A program made the position numbers and the translations under genes. Shown one piece after another: positions 40,743 to 53,800 of a stretch of DNA of 64,000 nucleotides. The DNA comes from an uncultured Clostridia bacterium (lineage in GTDB: Bacteria; Bacillota; Clostridia; Christensenellales; DTU072), in contig CAMOOO010000001.1 of NCBI GenBank assembly GCA_946621465.1, forward strand, positions 62,001 through 126,000, given 5' to 3'. The number at the start of each line of letters is the position of its first letter. Positions within the stretch are counted from its first letter, which is position 1. The notes under the pieces are model-generated. The model ran no database searches. It had not been told where the DNA came from and worked only from the letters and a program-made list of their open reading frames with translations.

Positions 40743-41642
40743 TTGAAAAAAAAGTATCTCAGACCCGTTCCTAAAACGGAAACAACAAAAAAAGAAGGTA
40801 ATGCCGACGAGAGAGTCTCTCGTCGGAAATTTACCGTTAAAAAATTAATTATCATATTGCTTGCCGTTCTGGTCGCTTGTACGGCAGTGATCGTTCCGGT
40901 ATGCGTAGTCTACGTTGATATTCCGGTTAAACCGTCTTTTGCCGATTTCAGCCAACAAAACGATTATAGCATCACGGTCAAATGGAATAAAATCGCCGCG
41001 GCAACCTCTTATGAACTGGAATACTGTCATTCGGACCCGAATGAGGGGAATGCGGAGATTATTAAAGGTAGTACTGAACAAAATCGTTTCACGATGCAAC
41101 GGTATGCCGGCGATTTATACTTCCGTGTTCGCGCCGTAAAAAAGAACAGAAAAGGGCAGTTTTCCGAATGGATACACTACGAGATTGAAGCATGGACGCT
41201 CACCGCGCCCAAAGTCACGATCAATTCCGCGTCGCTCTTAGCGTCATGGACGTCGGTAAACTACCGATACTATAACGATTATTCTCCGATAGCCCCGGCC
41301 TATATTTATTCATATGGCTGGCAATTGCCGGACGAAGAAACGGTGTGGAATTACGATCTGAAGTCCATTGCTCCCAATATCTCCCTTTTGGCGGCGGTAT
41401 TTACCCATTCCCATTTCAGGGACTACTATCAGGGGCTTGAGTATGAATGGCCGGGCGATATGACCGTCAAGATCAGAGTTGCGGCACTCAATTATTCGCT
41501 GTATAATCTCGATTTTACCAAATACGTCGATTCCTCGCCCAAATCGGAAGCGTTGAATCAAATATATAACGAAGTTGGCGCGTACGGAGAATCCGAATTA
41601 TTGATTACCCAAGAAATATTCGATGCCCTGCCCAAAAAGTAA
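40743..41642 (+). CDS. Membrane-anchored extracytoplasmic protein with fibronectin-III-like domain
   Basis: 299 residues from a TTG start 3 bases after the PFK stop; GGTCAGGG is a weak ribosome-binding site, so it is probably coupled. A basic cytoplasmic tail of about 35 residues precedes one transmembrane segment (LIIILLAVLVACTAVIVPVCVV). Outside, residues about 60-135 read like a fibronectin type III domain (PSFADFSQQNDYSITVKWNK, ATSYELEYC, LYFRVRAVKKNRKGQFSEW). A second, less clear domain follows, rich in Tyr and Trp. Function unknown. It lies between glycolytic genes and typA. Confidence 0.75.
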   Translation: MKKKYLRPVPKTETTKKEGNADERVSRRKFTVKKLIIILLAVLVACTAVIVPVCVVYVDIPVKPSFADFSQQNDYSITVKWNKIAAATSYELEYCHSDPNEGNAEIIKGSTEQNRFTMQRYAGDLYFRVRAVKKNRKGQFSEWIHYEIEAWTLTAPKVTINSASLLASWTSVNYRYYNDYSPIAPAYIYSYGWQLPDEETVWNYDLKSIAPNISLLAAVFTHSHFRDYYQGLEYEWPGDMTVKIRVAALNYSLYNLDFTKYVDSSPKSEALNQIYNEVGAYGESELLITQEIFDALPKK

Positions 41643-41659
41643 GAAAAGTCAGGAAAATA

Positions 41660-43483
41660 ATGAAAAGAGAAGATTTAAGAAATATAGCAATCATTGCGCA
41701 CGTTGACCACGGAAAGACCACGTTAGTTGACGCCATGTTAAAACAGGGCGGTGTTTTTCGTGACAATCAAGAAGTCCCCACCTGCGTTATGGACAGCAAT
41801 GATCTGGAAAGAGAACGCGGAATAACAATTTTAGCAAAAAACACCTCTGCTGAATACAAGGGTGTAAAAATAAATATAGTCGACACCCCCGGACACGCTG
41901 ATTTCGGCGGAGAAGTGGAGCGTGTGCTTAAAATGATAAACGGCGTCGTTCTTCTGGTCGACGCATACGAAGGTCCAATGCCACAGACCAGATTTGTTTT
42001 GCAAAAAGCATTGGAAATGAACCATAGGATCATCATTTGTATCAATAAGATCGATAAGCCGGGCGCACGGTGTCAAGAGGTTTTAAACGAAGTATACGAC
42101 CTTCTTATCGAGTTGAATGCAAACGACGAGCAGATTGACAGCCCCGTTATTTATTGCAGCGGACGCGCCGGAACCGCCTCTTATAAAGAAGACGTCCCCG
42201 GTGTCGATTTAAAACCGCTTTTTGAAACCATTATCTCTCATATCGAACCGCCGGAAGGGGACGAAAAGGGCGACCTTCAGGTTCTCATTTCTTCCATTGA
42301 CTATAACGACTACGTCGGCAGAATCGCTATCGGCAGAATCGAGCGTGGCGTTATGAAACAAAACCAAGAAGTCGTTGTGACAAATTACCACACAAACGAC
42401 CGTTATCGCGGCAAAATAGGGAATATTTATCAATTCTCCGGATTGGGTAAAACTACGGTAGAAACGGCAATGATGGGCGATATCGTAAGTTTCAGCGGTA
42501 TCGAAAAAATAACCATCGGGGAGACGGTATGCGCGCCGACCTCGCCGGAACCTCTTCCTTTTGTTAAGATCAGCGAACCAACGTTGCAAATGTCCTTTTC
42601 GGTCAACGACAGTCCTTTTGCCGGGCGCGAAGGTAAATTCGTTACGTCCCGCCATTTGAGAGCAAGATTGGAAAAAGAACTTTTGAAGGACGTTTCTTTA
42701 CGCGTTCAGGAAAAGAGCGCGGATGAATTTATCGTCAGCGGTAGAGGAGAGATACACCTTTCCATATTGATCGAAAATATGCGTAGAGAGGGCTATGAGT
42801 TCCAAGTAGGTACACCGCAGGTTATCAATAAATTGATCGACGGCGTTCTTTGCGAGCCGTTTGAAAAATTAGTTATCGACGTTCCGACGGAGTATATCGG
42901 CGGTGTTATGGATAATTTGGGCAGAAGACACGCAGAAATGGAAAACATGACCAATCTCGGTCTTCGTACAAAAATCGAATACGTTATCCCGGCAAGGGGC
43001 CTATTGGGGTTCAGAAACGATTTCATGACGCTGACGCGCGGCGAAGGTATCATGAGTAGCGTTTTCAGTAGCTACGAGCCGTTGAAAGGTACCATTCTGC
43101 GTCGTTCGAGCGGTGCATTGGTCGCCTGGGAAACAGGCGAAGCGGTCACGTACGGACTTTATAACGCACAGGAAAGAGGACAGCTCTTTATCGGACCCGG
43201 GACGCAAGTTTATGCCGGCATGATCGTCGGGTATTCACCCAAGCAGGACGATATTCCCGTAAACGTCTGCAAAAAGAAACACGTAACGAATATGCGTGCC
43301 GCCGGCAGCGACGAAGCATTGACTTTGGAAACGCCCAGAAGACTGAGCTTGGAGGAATGTATAGAATTCCTTAATCCGGATGAAATGTTGGAGGTCACGC
43401 CGCAGAACCTTCGACTTCGTAAAGTAATATTGGACCATGCGGAACGCATGAGAAGACTTGTCCGTGAAAGAAACGGAAACTAA
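41660..43483 (+). CDS. typA: Ribosome-associated GTPase BipA/TypA
   Basis: A translational GTPase of the EF-G/LepA group that aids 50S assembly and growth under stress or cold. The G domain has AHVDHGKTT (13-21), DSNDLERERGITI, DTPGHADFG, NKID and the SGRAGTAS switch. Domain II and the EF-G-like domains follow, ending in the TypA-specific C-terminal domain (KKKHVTNMRAAGSDEALTL, LSLEECIEFLNPDEMLEVTP). Length 607 is standard. An AGGA site is close to the ATG. Confidence 0.97.
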   Translation: MKREDLRNIAIIAHVDHGKTTLVDAMLKQGGVFRDNQEVPTCVMDSNDLERERGITILAKNTSAEYKGVKINIVDTPGHADFGGEVERVLKMINGVVLLVDAYEGPMPQTRFVLQKALEMNHRIIICINKIDKPGARCQEVLNEVYDLLIELNANDEQIDSPVIYCSGRAGTASYKEDVPGVDLKPLFETIISHIEPPEGDEKGDLQVLISSIDYNDYVGRIAIGRIERGVMKQNQEVVVTNYHTNDRYRGKIGNIYQFSGLGKTTVETAMMGDIVSFSGIEKITIGETVCAPTSPEPLPFVKISEPTLQMSFSVNDSPFAGREGKFVTSRHLRARLEKELLKDVSLRVQEKSADEFIVSGRGEIHLSILIENMRREGYEFQVGTPQVINKLIDGVLCEPFEKLVIDVPTEYIGGVMDNLGRRHAEMENMTNLGLRTKIEYVIPARGLLGFRNDFMTLTRGEGIMSSVFSSYEPLKGTILRRSSGALVAWETGEAVTYGLYNAQERGQLFIGPGTQVYAGMIVGYSPKQDDIPVNVCKKKHVTNMRAAGSDEALTLETPRRLSLEECIEFLNPDEMLEVTPQNLRLRKVILDHAERMRRLVRERNGN

Positions 43484-43502
43484 TTGCCTATAGGAGAGTA
43501 GT

Positions 43503-44651
43503 ATGGCCAAGAAAGGAAAAAGTTCTTATATGAAGATGCAGCAAGGCGCACAACGTTCATCCAACGTGCGCAAAAAACAGGAGAAAACGCCGCAATATTC
43601 GCAAAAATCGACCCAAAGTTCCCAGCGTTCTCGCCAACGTGGTATCGGACTGCTGGAGAAACTAGCGTTTTACCCCGAATACAGAAGGGACGGCGGAACG
43701 ACGCCGCCGCTTGAAGAGGGGGTCGGGCGTTTTAAGTATTTTTGGGCGGTAGCAAAGAGAAGAAATTCTTCTATTATGATCGCCAACCTTATGTTTATTT
43801 TGTTTGCATTGCCCTTGCTTGCCGTCGTTGTCGGTACCTATGCCCTTGGTGGAGTGGAAAACATTGCATATTTGTTAAATAATATCAAAGCACCCTATTT
43901 AATGACGAGTATCGGTTGGGGTGTTTCTTCTTCGGCGTATACGTTTAACGACGTGTCCGGCTATATGGCGGAAGTGTACTATATTATCTTTGCCGCCGCA
44001 GGCGTCGCCGCGTTTATTCTCAGTATCGGGCTTTCCGGAATGATGCCGCTGTGTATGAACTTTATACTCGGCGATACCTTCATTGCTAAGAAAGATAACT
44101 ACGGCAACGCCGTGCCTCGCGCTATTAAAGAATTCTTTTACGGAGTAAAAAGATATTGGTGGCAGTTCCTCATTGTGGGCGCATTTATGATGGCGCTTGT
44201 TGCAGGCATCGGCAATATTTTCGTTTACTTTGTTTTTTCCTTTAATATGGGAACGGCAGGAGTAGGACACTGGTTTTTGATTATCTTTGCTGCAGCTATC
44301 GCGCTTTTGGGACTGATGTTTTTATTGCACCTTATGCCCATTATCGTTCTCTATGATATGCCTTTTAAATATAAAATGAAGAACGCATTTATATTTACGC
44401 TGCAAATGTTTGTACAAAATCTCTTTGTCATCATTGCTTTTTCCGCGCCTTTCCTTGTCGTCGGTTTAACCAATATGATCGTTTCTTCCATCGTTATTGC
44501 CGTACTAATGGTCTTCGGTAGCAAATACTACTGTCTGACTATGTGTAACTACGAGCAGTACATCTCCGAAAAGATCATAATGCCCATCTATTCTGCTAAG
44601 AGTTCTCAGGCAAAATCCAAAAAGAAAAGTAAATCCAAAACGGAAAATTAA
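43503..44651 (+). CDS. Multi-pass membrane protein of unknown function
   Basis: 382 residues. The first about 85 are hydrophilic and Gln/Ser/Arg-rich (cytoplasmic). About six transmembrane segments follow, among them MIANLMFILFALPLLAVVVG, IIFAAAGVAAFILSIGLSGM, FLIVGAFMMALVAGIG, WFLIIFAAAIALLGLMFLLH and NMIVSSIVIAVLMVF. A Lys/Ser-rich C-terminal tail ends it. The central topology recalls DUF624/YesL-type membrane proteins, but the match is weak. It follows typA by 19 bases (GGAGAG site) and ends before a terminator, so it is the last gene of this run. Confidence 0.75.
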   Translation: MAKKGKSSYMKMQQGAQRSSNVRKKQEKTPQYSQKSTQSSQRSRQRGIGLLEKLAFYPEYRRDGGTTPPLEEGVGRFKYFWAVAKRRNSSIMIANLMFILFALPLLAVVVGTYALGGVENIAYLLNNIKAPYLMTSIGWGVSSSAYTFNDVSGYMAEVYYIIFAAAGVAAFILSIGLSGMMPLCMNFILGDTFIAKKDNYGNAVPRAIKEFFYGVKRYWWQFLIVGAFMMALVAGIGNIFVYFVFSFNMGTAGVGHWFLIIFAAAIALLGLMFLLHLMPIIVLYDMPFKYKMKNAFIFTLQMFVQNLFVIIAFSAPFLVVGLTNMIVSSIVIAVLMVFGSKYYCLTMCNYEQYISEKIIMPIYSAKSSQAKSKKKSKSKTEN

Positions 44652-44677
44652 TTTATTAACGACTATTTTATATATTT

Positions 44678-44705
44678 AGGAGCCGCTGAAAAACGGCTTC
44701 TTTTT
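44678..44705 (+). terminator. Rho-independent terminator
   Basis: AGGAGCCG (44678-44685) pairs with CGGCTTCT (44694-44701, one wobble) around TGAAAAA-type loop, followed by TTTTATTTT. Confidence 0.85.
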
Positions 44706-44782
44706 ATTTTACGGGTTTTTTCGCTATTATTCATGTTTTTCTTATAAAAAATAATTTTTTTAAACTTAAATTCCGGTCCCCA

Positions 44783-44811
44783 TTGACAAGACTTTTATTT
44801 ATATTTATAAT
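44783..44811 (+). promoter_or_regulatory. Consensus sigma-A promoter of the giant surface-protein gene
   Basis: TTGACA (44783-44788), exactly 17 bases, TATAAT (44806-44811). The ATG at 44855 has GGAGG six bases upstream. A perfect promoter implies strong expression of an 11.2-kb gene. Confidence 0.85.
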
Positions 44812-44854
44812 ATAAATAGAATATTGGGTATTTCTCGGATATCTGGAGGATCAA

Positions 44855-47800
44855 ATGAATATAAAAAACGAGAGGAACAGTAAAAACGCTTTCTTTGTAA
44901 TCACTTTTGTCTTTTTACTGATTTTAACCGCTTTTGCCGGTCTTTTGCATACGATTATCACCGATGATGCCGGAGAGATCGTCCATGCTGATACTTTGGA
45001 AGCAACAAAAAACGGTATAACGGTTTCCCTTAGCGATCTTCCGGAATTGCTTGATTCCACTGGTAAAGCTATGACGGGAGATCCGATCCTGATCGACCTG
45101 TCTAGCGGTAGCACCACTTGGGTTACTGATATTGCCAGCAGTTTTCGTCTGAACCTTTCTTATACCTCTTCTGAAGTTACAGTTAGTAAAAAAGGGTATT
45201 TCAACGCTGCTGACGGTTTACCGACGGATAAATTCGGTTCCCAGGCTTACTCCGGAGACGATGCCAAAGAAAAATGGACGGCTTCCGATTCCCTTAATAT
45301 CCGTTCTGATAACGGAGCAACCCCAATCGCGGGCAATCATTATCTGAACAGCGGAACACGTTTTGCCGAGCAAGCGTCTGCCGGTTTGGTTTATGAATAT
45401 TACTGTCCTACCCATCAATCACGCAAATCAAGTCAGATTTTATATCATGCTTGCAGAGAATGTGTAAAAAGTTTAACTTCTATTTCGCTAGGCAGCAACA
45501 AATGTGCGGCAACTTGCAGTACGGTTGACTGTCCGAACAAAGACAGTATTTTCATTACGACGAATCAATGTCCTGCTTGCGGATCGGGGTTATCAGGCGA
45601 AGAAGGGGAAAGAACCTGCACAAAACAGGGTTGCACTTTGAACGGCAGAACGTTTATCGACTATTTTGCTAATACCGGTGTTTATTGCGCTACTTGCAAA
45701 GAAGAAATCGTTCCAACGAAAACTTGGGCTGCGGGCAATAACAATAAATATGAGCTCTACAATGTTATCGAACCTACGGATATCGGAAACAGCGATTATT
45801 TCACCCTTTCCGTTTCGTCCTTGAAAATCAGCGGTACCGATTGGACGGGAGCAAGCGTTAAGAATAAAGTAATCTACAACGGTACTTCGGTTTCGTTGCC
45901 GATTGCCGGTATTTATTATATCTCTTCCGTCACATTCAATTTGTCGGCCAGAATTCCGTATTATTCCTCGTATACGTTCTACGACGTTGATAACTATTCT
46001 ACCTATTACGATTTTATTACCGAAGCGGACAAAGCGCCGTTTAATACCTGGATGGAAACAACTGCCGTAACAACAACAGCGACTTTTTCATCTTCCGATT
46101 TTAATGGGCTGAATTGTACCATTCCGGAGGAAAGTTTCCCTATCGTTTGTTCCTCGCACATTGAGCTCAACGGTGACAGTATTTCTTCCATGCTCAATAA
46201 TAACCTTGTCAATATGTCAGGTTACGTCGCGACCTATGAGGCAGGCATGAGTACCAGCGACAACTGGAGAACACGTATTTCTTTGTATAAAAGTAATCAC
46301 GATCTTCCGGAAGGTAATTTTACTTATAGTTCCTCGACCAGAACTCCGTTTAAACTTTTTGCCGGTATTGCCGGTTCCACAACCATCGATTCGGCGAACT
46401 TATATCAATCGGTCAATTCAGGGAGGGTTTGCGATTATCTGGACATCGTTTGGTATCGTGACGAAAAACTAACCTCCGAGGTGTTGGATGAAGCGATAGT
46501 AGAAAGTAACACCTATTATTTGGGTATTTTCCCAAAAGGCAGGGACTCGTTTAGTAATAACGGCGTTTATTATACGCAGAGTCTGGTTTACGTGACATAT
46601 TCGGGGAGTGCCTCAACGACGGTTAAAATCCCGAGCATTTTAAATGATCCGGAAGAAACCGACGAAGAAAACATGATTATGAACGACGTTTATCGGCAAG
46701 TATTTACCGTATCTCGTAAAGAACTTCGCCTTGACGTGGTTAATCGGTATGGATTGGAATTGGTAAGAAGCTCTAAAAGTTACATAAAAACTTATTCATT
46801 GATTCCGCTTACCGGATATTCCGACGGGGATACCCTTCCTTCGGAAATTCCCTATTATACCTATCAAGGGGGCAAATACATTCTGCAAGGTACGGAAACA
46901 GGCGGAGAGGAGGAAGAGTATTCGTTTACGCCCGGACAATACCATTCGGGTGTGGCGTATTACTATCAGACCGGTTTGGACGAGTACGACGAGCCGATAT
47001 ATGAAAAAGTCGAATTATCCGGAATGGCAATTAACGATCCGCTTACGGGTTCAAAAGCCTATTATACGTATAATGTCGAAACAGATAAATATAAGCAGAT
47101 CAGTGCTTACGTCAACGAGCCGATTTATGTCGTTGATGACGCTAAAATGAACAGCGCGGAAGAACTCTTTTCCGTTGTGACCGATATCACGGAAGATACC
47201 TGGTGCAATAAAATGAATGGAGACGCCTCCGACTACGGTCTGTTCAATGAAAACGCAATTTCTCTGGTCGGGACGGTCTATCCCGATTCCGCTCCGGGTA
47301 CCTACAATCATATTACACTTTCGATTACCGTAAAAGATATCAGCTTGGCAGACAACTATTCGGTTGCACTCGGCGTTTATAGCGACGACGTCTGGGTGCC
47401 TTTTACCACTTCTTCTACCGGAACTTATCTTATATCTTCTTCGGGTGCAAATTCAACATACTATTTCGTGCATCCACAGAACGGGGCGACCTTTAATATC
47501 GTTTCACCCCCGATCCAGATCAAACCCGATGAAGAGGTCATTAAGAGTTCATATACCTACGGCGAGATATTCGACTATACCGAATTGGATCCGAAGGCTT
47601 TGACTTTGGTCGGCGAGGTAACCTTTGTCGAAGACGATGCCATCTACGGTGACTATTATTCTTTCGGTTCGCCGGATTGGATTATTAAAGTCATTAACGA
47701 TCCGGAAGACGCTGTGAGTAAAAACGGCAAGAACGTTATTTACATCATCGCTTCTTTCTATACGCAAATGGAATTTGAAGAGCCGATAGATGATGAACAA

Positions 47801-50800
47801 AAAGTTCAGATGATCGGTCAGGACGGCTTTATTGAAAAGCAGCAAGAATCCGAAGAATCAGATTTTTCCTTCCAGGGTTCGGGCTATTATAAAAGATATG
47901 CCGATAGATTGTTCCCGCTGGACGAGGGTAGCTATTATTTAGCTTATTACGTCTACGTTGCGACTGAACAGCAAGTGTCTGCGGTGATGCCATGTATGGA
48001 TAGTTTGACCGCGGTATGGGACCTTGCCGCCGACGAACCCACTCCGATCAGCACCGATCTTTCCGAAGAGGAGAGACAGATTCGCGCTCTGATTTCTTTC
48101 AGCATGGAAAAACCGTACGCGATCGACGTTACCAAAATCGAGGTTTACTATAACATCTACGAGTACCAACAAAAGAAACATTACGACGGCACAACGACGG
48201 TTTATGCGCCGAACTACCGTTTGGCAGTCAGTACCGGAACAGACAAGGATTACACCGTCGGTGCTACCGTTCCGCCTGCCGCTGACCCGGAAGACGCTTT
48301 CTATGAATATAATTCGACCGGAGATTATTACTTTATAACCAACGATGTCACCTTCAAGAGCGAAAAGAAATATTATCTTATTACGGACTTTGTCGGTGAT
48401 AGATTGTGTAAGCTGGAATTGAACGTCTCCGATCCGGACATTCCTTTCCATCAGCGCATAGCAAAAGATCAAAATAACAACGAAATCGTCTGCACTTCCG
48501 TTTTGCAGTACGATATGAGTATTTATTTCCGGAGTCTGGCATACGTCGGCTATACCAATGCCCAGGTCGGGGTGCAAAATATCGTTTTGCATGGTGAAGA
48601 GACCGAAAGCGGAGAACTGAATTATTTCTACTCCATTTACGTCGGTTTCCAAGAAGAAGCCAAAAAGGTCATGAAGAGTTATAACGTTACAGCGACGTTG
48701 AACCTTAATCATATGCCTTCCGATATGCCCGGCGAGATCCTTCCGTTGGAACTTAAGGTGGCGATTTTACCCGACCCGGAAAGAATAACGGACGAGACCC
48801 TTGACGACTACTCAAAGGCCTATTATTCCCGTCCCTTCCAGTCCTGCTCTGGCGTTGCTATACGAGTTGCGACGTACGACACCAAAGATAATGCGACAGG
48901 TTCGGCGCAAAAATCCATCATGGATATCTACAAAGGCTCCAACTATAACCATTTCTCCGATAGCGAGTTGTTGGAAAAACCCTATTATGCCGATTACTAT
49001 TACGTTTATTATTTGGACGATAGTGACAAAAAGCACATAAAAGGCTACATGTATTACAGCAGTCTTTTGGAATTTGCCGAAGAAAATAAGATCAAATTTA
49101 TTCTTTTGGAAGTTAAAGACGGATTCCTCAATACCGCACAGAAAAAAGAGGGATTTAAGTGGGATGATCAAGAAGGCTTCGGCGAATGGGTATTCCCGGA
49201 GAATTACGTCAGTTTCAATTATAACCCCGATACCGGTATGAATGACGATCTGACCATAGACAACGAAAAAGATTTCATTTATTGGTATAAAGACAGTAAA
49301 ACCAATGCCCAAAACGGAGTCAACGGCGGCGAAGTCTTCCGTATCGGCTATGACACGGTATGTTGCGGTAGCGAGATAGAAGATTTCTATATCATGCACC
49401 TCGACTATGACTACAAAATAACCAACTACGTCTTGTCTTACTATAATTCCGGAGCGGCAGCGACGGAAACATACGCCGATTATTTCTTTACTTTGGAAAT
49501 AACGAAAGCCATCCTGACGGCAGAAGATATCGGATTGGAGTTGAGAGATAAAGATGCCTCGGTCGGTAGATTCCTTAACTACAACGCTATGTCGCACACG
49601 AGCGATATCGTTATGGCGGACGATAACCTGAGCTACGTAACCTTCTATGAACATAAGGAGCTGTCCTATTTCTATTCCTATGATAGCGAAACGCAAGAGT
49701 TCAGTGGTCATTATTTGATTTCCGATACTTGGACGAAGGCGGAAGCTCTGATGAAGAACCATTATGAGATGCGCGGCTGGATCATTGATACCTATACCAA
49801 CGGATCAGCCGAGCCGCAGACCGGTTTGCGCGGCGAAACGATACTGTCTCACTACATCGACGGCGCTTTTGACTTTGACTTTGTCAGTGTAAATCTTAAA
49901 AAAGGCGACTACAACAAAGATGGTAAATTCCTGACTGTCGTTGAATTTGAACACGATGTAAAGGACGGCGGTACGGAGGTCGTCACGATAATCACGAGCG
50001 ACATTGCCGCCTTCAAATATGCCGGAAAGTATACCGTACAGGTTACTGTACCGGAAACGGAAAACTACCGATCCGTCAACGGCGGTACCTTCGAGATCGT
50101 TATTGAAACGGCCGATCTGTACGTTTATTCCACCGTTGCCTCCCGTAAATATATGGAGACGTACGATTCCACCAGAGAGATAGCCTTTGACGATACCGAT
50201 ATCGTCTTTGTCGAGTCGGAAGCCGAATTAAAGACCTATATTGGGTACATCGACCTCAGCAACGGTACAATCTACGTTGACGAAGACGACGTTCCGGCAA
50301 ATACGCCGACTTATCCCGTCTACGTCTACCATGATCCTTATGTTCCGACGGAAGATAATACCTTCCAAGCCGGTGTCCTTTATTACGTCCTTAGCGAGGG
50401 CAAATACGTTGTTTCTGTCGTGCCTTACGGCGAGACAATCCCGGCGACTCCGGTTTATTACGTTAAATCGACCAATAAAGAGGATTGGACCTACGACGTC
50501 GATCGCCATTGTCTTATTTATTACGGATTACAACATCAGAACGGCATTGCGAATAATCCGCTTGAAACGTTCGGAATTAACGATCAATACGCATTGGTGC
50601 AGAACAACGTAGAAGAATATTTGCCGATAGAAAATAACGTACGCGTCGACAGTGCGGATATTTACGGAAAGAACGTCGAAGACGGAAAGGCCAGCGTCAT
50701 TATAGAAATTTCCGGTGCATTTAAACAGAATTACAGATTTGTTTATCCGGGGAAAGGGGACGAATCCTCCTTCTTATACGTATGGGCGCAGAACCTCGAT

Positions 50801-53800
50801 TTGCACATCAATTATCATCAAGAGGCGCCGTATTCGGGTGAAAGCGTAATACCCGAGTATTATATCACCAACGAAGAAGGCACCACCATGGTGACAACGA
50901 CCATTGATATGTACATCGCCGCCTATTACTACTTGGATGAAAGCGGTAGAATACGCATTGTTGTTAACCATTTCAATGAGGACGGTTCCGCTGTTGCAAG
51001 TAGTCGTGACGGTGTGTTTGCCACTTCTCCCGCCGATTTTGACTCTGCCGATGCATATTACTACTTCTTAGATCATGATGAAAAAATCTATATTTTCGAC
51101 AACGGTACCAAATGTTTCTATTACGAAAACAACGATTTTGATTCCGTAGCAATCGACCTTTGCGATAAAATAACTTTTAACGACACCTACAAAAATCAGT
51201 GTATAAACGTTATTTCAGGCAAAGAGATTTATATTTGGATTAACGAAGAACCGGATGCATCCGGCTGTACTGAAGTCGACCACGTTATCGACGTCTACAT
51301 GAAGAATACGACGAAGGGCGGATACATTTTAAAAGTGTTTGGTAAACCGGATGAAATTAACGGTGGTAACGCTCATAACTACAGAGAAAGCTCCCTGAAA
51401 GTCATTTTCTTCGACATCAAAACCCTGATGCTTAATATCGATGAGGAGCAACTGTACGTCGTAGCCGAGTTTAACGGTTCCGTTTACGGTGCAAGAAGCG
51501 ACTCCAGTATTAAATTCAATACCTTCTTTATCAAGGACATTGAAGAAGAAGATTTGAGAACGGAAGCCGAATGGGGCTGGATAACGATAGAAAGTTATTA
51601 TTACAACAACAGATTCGGCACCGACATATATGATATGTCCGATGTCGACAAAGGAAAGATCACCTATAGTTCTATCAACGACTCCAGTACGGGTACGTGG
51701 ACGCTAAAAGATTATTCCGTCGGCGACCTGACGTCCGCAGGATGGTATATCCTGTTTATGAAAGCCGTCATCAGCGACGGCACACTGGCAGAAATTCTGA
51801 ACGACGACGCATTCAGTAAAGACATGCGAGGCAATCTGTCCTTTAACATTGTTGAGGTTGAGGTACCCTGTCCGTCGACGCAAAATCCGTCACAAGTCAA
51901 AACCAACTCACAATGGGAGTGCTATTTCGTCGTGTTCCTTACAAGAACGCGCGGAAGTAACTTCGATTTCAGTTTGAGCGCGGAAGGCTTGAGTGAGGTA
52001 TCCAAAGACGAACTCAGCCTTGACGGTATATATAAAATATACTCAAAAACGTTTGATAACGACGACTCTATCCAATACGGATATAGGCTCACCGTTGCCA
52101 ATCGCGACAGCTCGAAAGGGGAAATGATCACTGTTTCGGCGGATATTTCCTTCTCTGCGGATATGTCCAATGCCCAATCCTATCTATTGAGCCACAGATC
52201 GTACGAAGAAAGTCCGCTCCCGTGGACGGATGATCTTTCCGAGGTGTTTATCTCCGAAAGAGGATACTTCTACACGTTATCTAACAGTCAGACGTACAAT
52301 GTTGCATCGGAAACCTACTTTACGAAGTCAAAGACGTATTATCAACTGCAAGAAGCGTGGAACGAATACAAAGGATTGACGGCGGAGACAAGACTCAGCA
52401 TGAAGCAGTGTAACTCGAATAGCAACGGTATTGCTTTCTATTTGCGGTTCACTGTCAACTCTCTCTCCGGCGAATACGATAGTAACTATGAGACAAAAAC
52501 GTACATTTTTGCAATCATTATTAACAAACGGGAACTGTACGTCAGCGTTGATACAAAACTTGATCCCAGTAGTAACAATAGCGAAAAGTATCAGTCCTCT
52601 AAATATTACGGTCAGACCAACAGCTCGGTAGAATATAAATTTACCTTTAAATACGACAACTATGCGCCTGGCGATGCCGATCCGATGGCGCTGATCGATC
52701 CGTCCGAATATCCGGTGATCGACTGGAACAGAGACGGCGCGATTACAACCACTTCTCCGGCAGGTTATTATAATATCTATGCCAAGAGCGGTCCCAACAC
52801 CATTGAACTGCAGAATTATACTTTCGTTTATAATATCGCAACGGAATTCGTAATTATACGACAGGACCCCGTCGTTGTGTTCGAGGGACAGATGCAGTTT
52901 GCCGGCGAGGAATTGAAACCTCAAATAACCAGGTACGGCGTCGTTCCCGGGAGTACTCTCAGTGAGTCCGATTATACCGTCAACCTGGATGAAAAAATGG
53001 ACGGCAATCTCGACAAACTGGACGATGACGACTGGCATATCGAGCGTATAGGGTACTTTACAGTTAACGGCCTTGCCGAAGATGACAACGGTATGTTCTG
53101 GTACACGCTTTCTGACGAAGGTGAAAGGATTTACACCGTTCCCGAAAGAGGACTTTTCCCGGAAAAAGGTTTGCTTGTTTCCGCCATCTATAGTTCCAAT
53201 ATCAGAAGAGCGTTCCAAAATAAAGACAAGCCAACCTACGACGTCGGGTTCTATATGTATAAGGTCAGCTTTGCCGCGAGCGTGAACTATAACGGCTTAG
53301 AGGAGACCTATTTCTTATTGGAAGTTACCAAAGCACCCTTGACGGTGTATTTCTGGGATTCATCCGTAAACGGAGAGTATTCCATAGAAAAAGCGGAACT
53401 CCTTGTCGAACCGGTTGCACGCGGTGCCGCGACAAAAATCTACGACAAAGACCAAACGATAGAGAATTATCCTTATTTTGAAATCGTATATAACGGATTT
53501 TTGGGCATAGACGCAGATAACGATTCCAACTACTCCGTAGAAAAAATATATTGCTATAACCATTCGTATACGGATCAAGATATCAATAATAAGGGAAAGA
53601 GCGAGCTTGAGAGCAGTTTGGGGCTGATTAACCCGTACTATATCTTTATTAACGAGGAAACGGGCAAGGAGCTTGTCGGACGATATCTGGACGATTACAT
53701 CTACCCGGTCGACGTCGTTATTGACGAGGACGGCAATATTGGTTCCTACTATATTATGTTGTATCTGACCTCTTCCGTCGGCGTTGCGAAAAATTACTAC

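Noticed and set aside
48812-49762. Long antisense ORFs inside the giant genes (e.g. 47939-48712, 48812-49762, 52328-53218)
   Set aside because: They are shadows of the plus-strand frame, lack ribosome-binding sites and recognisable motifs.
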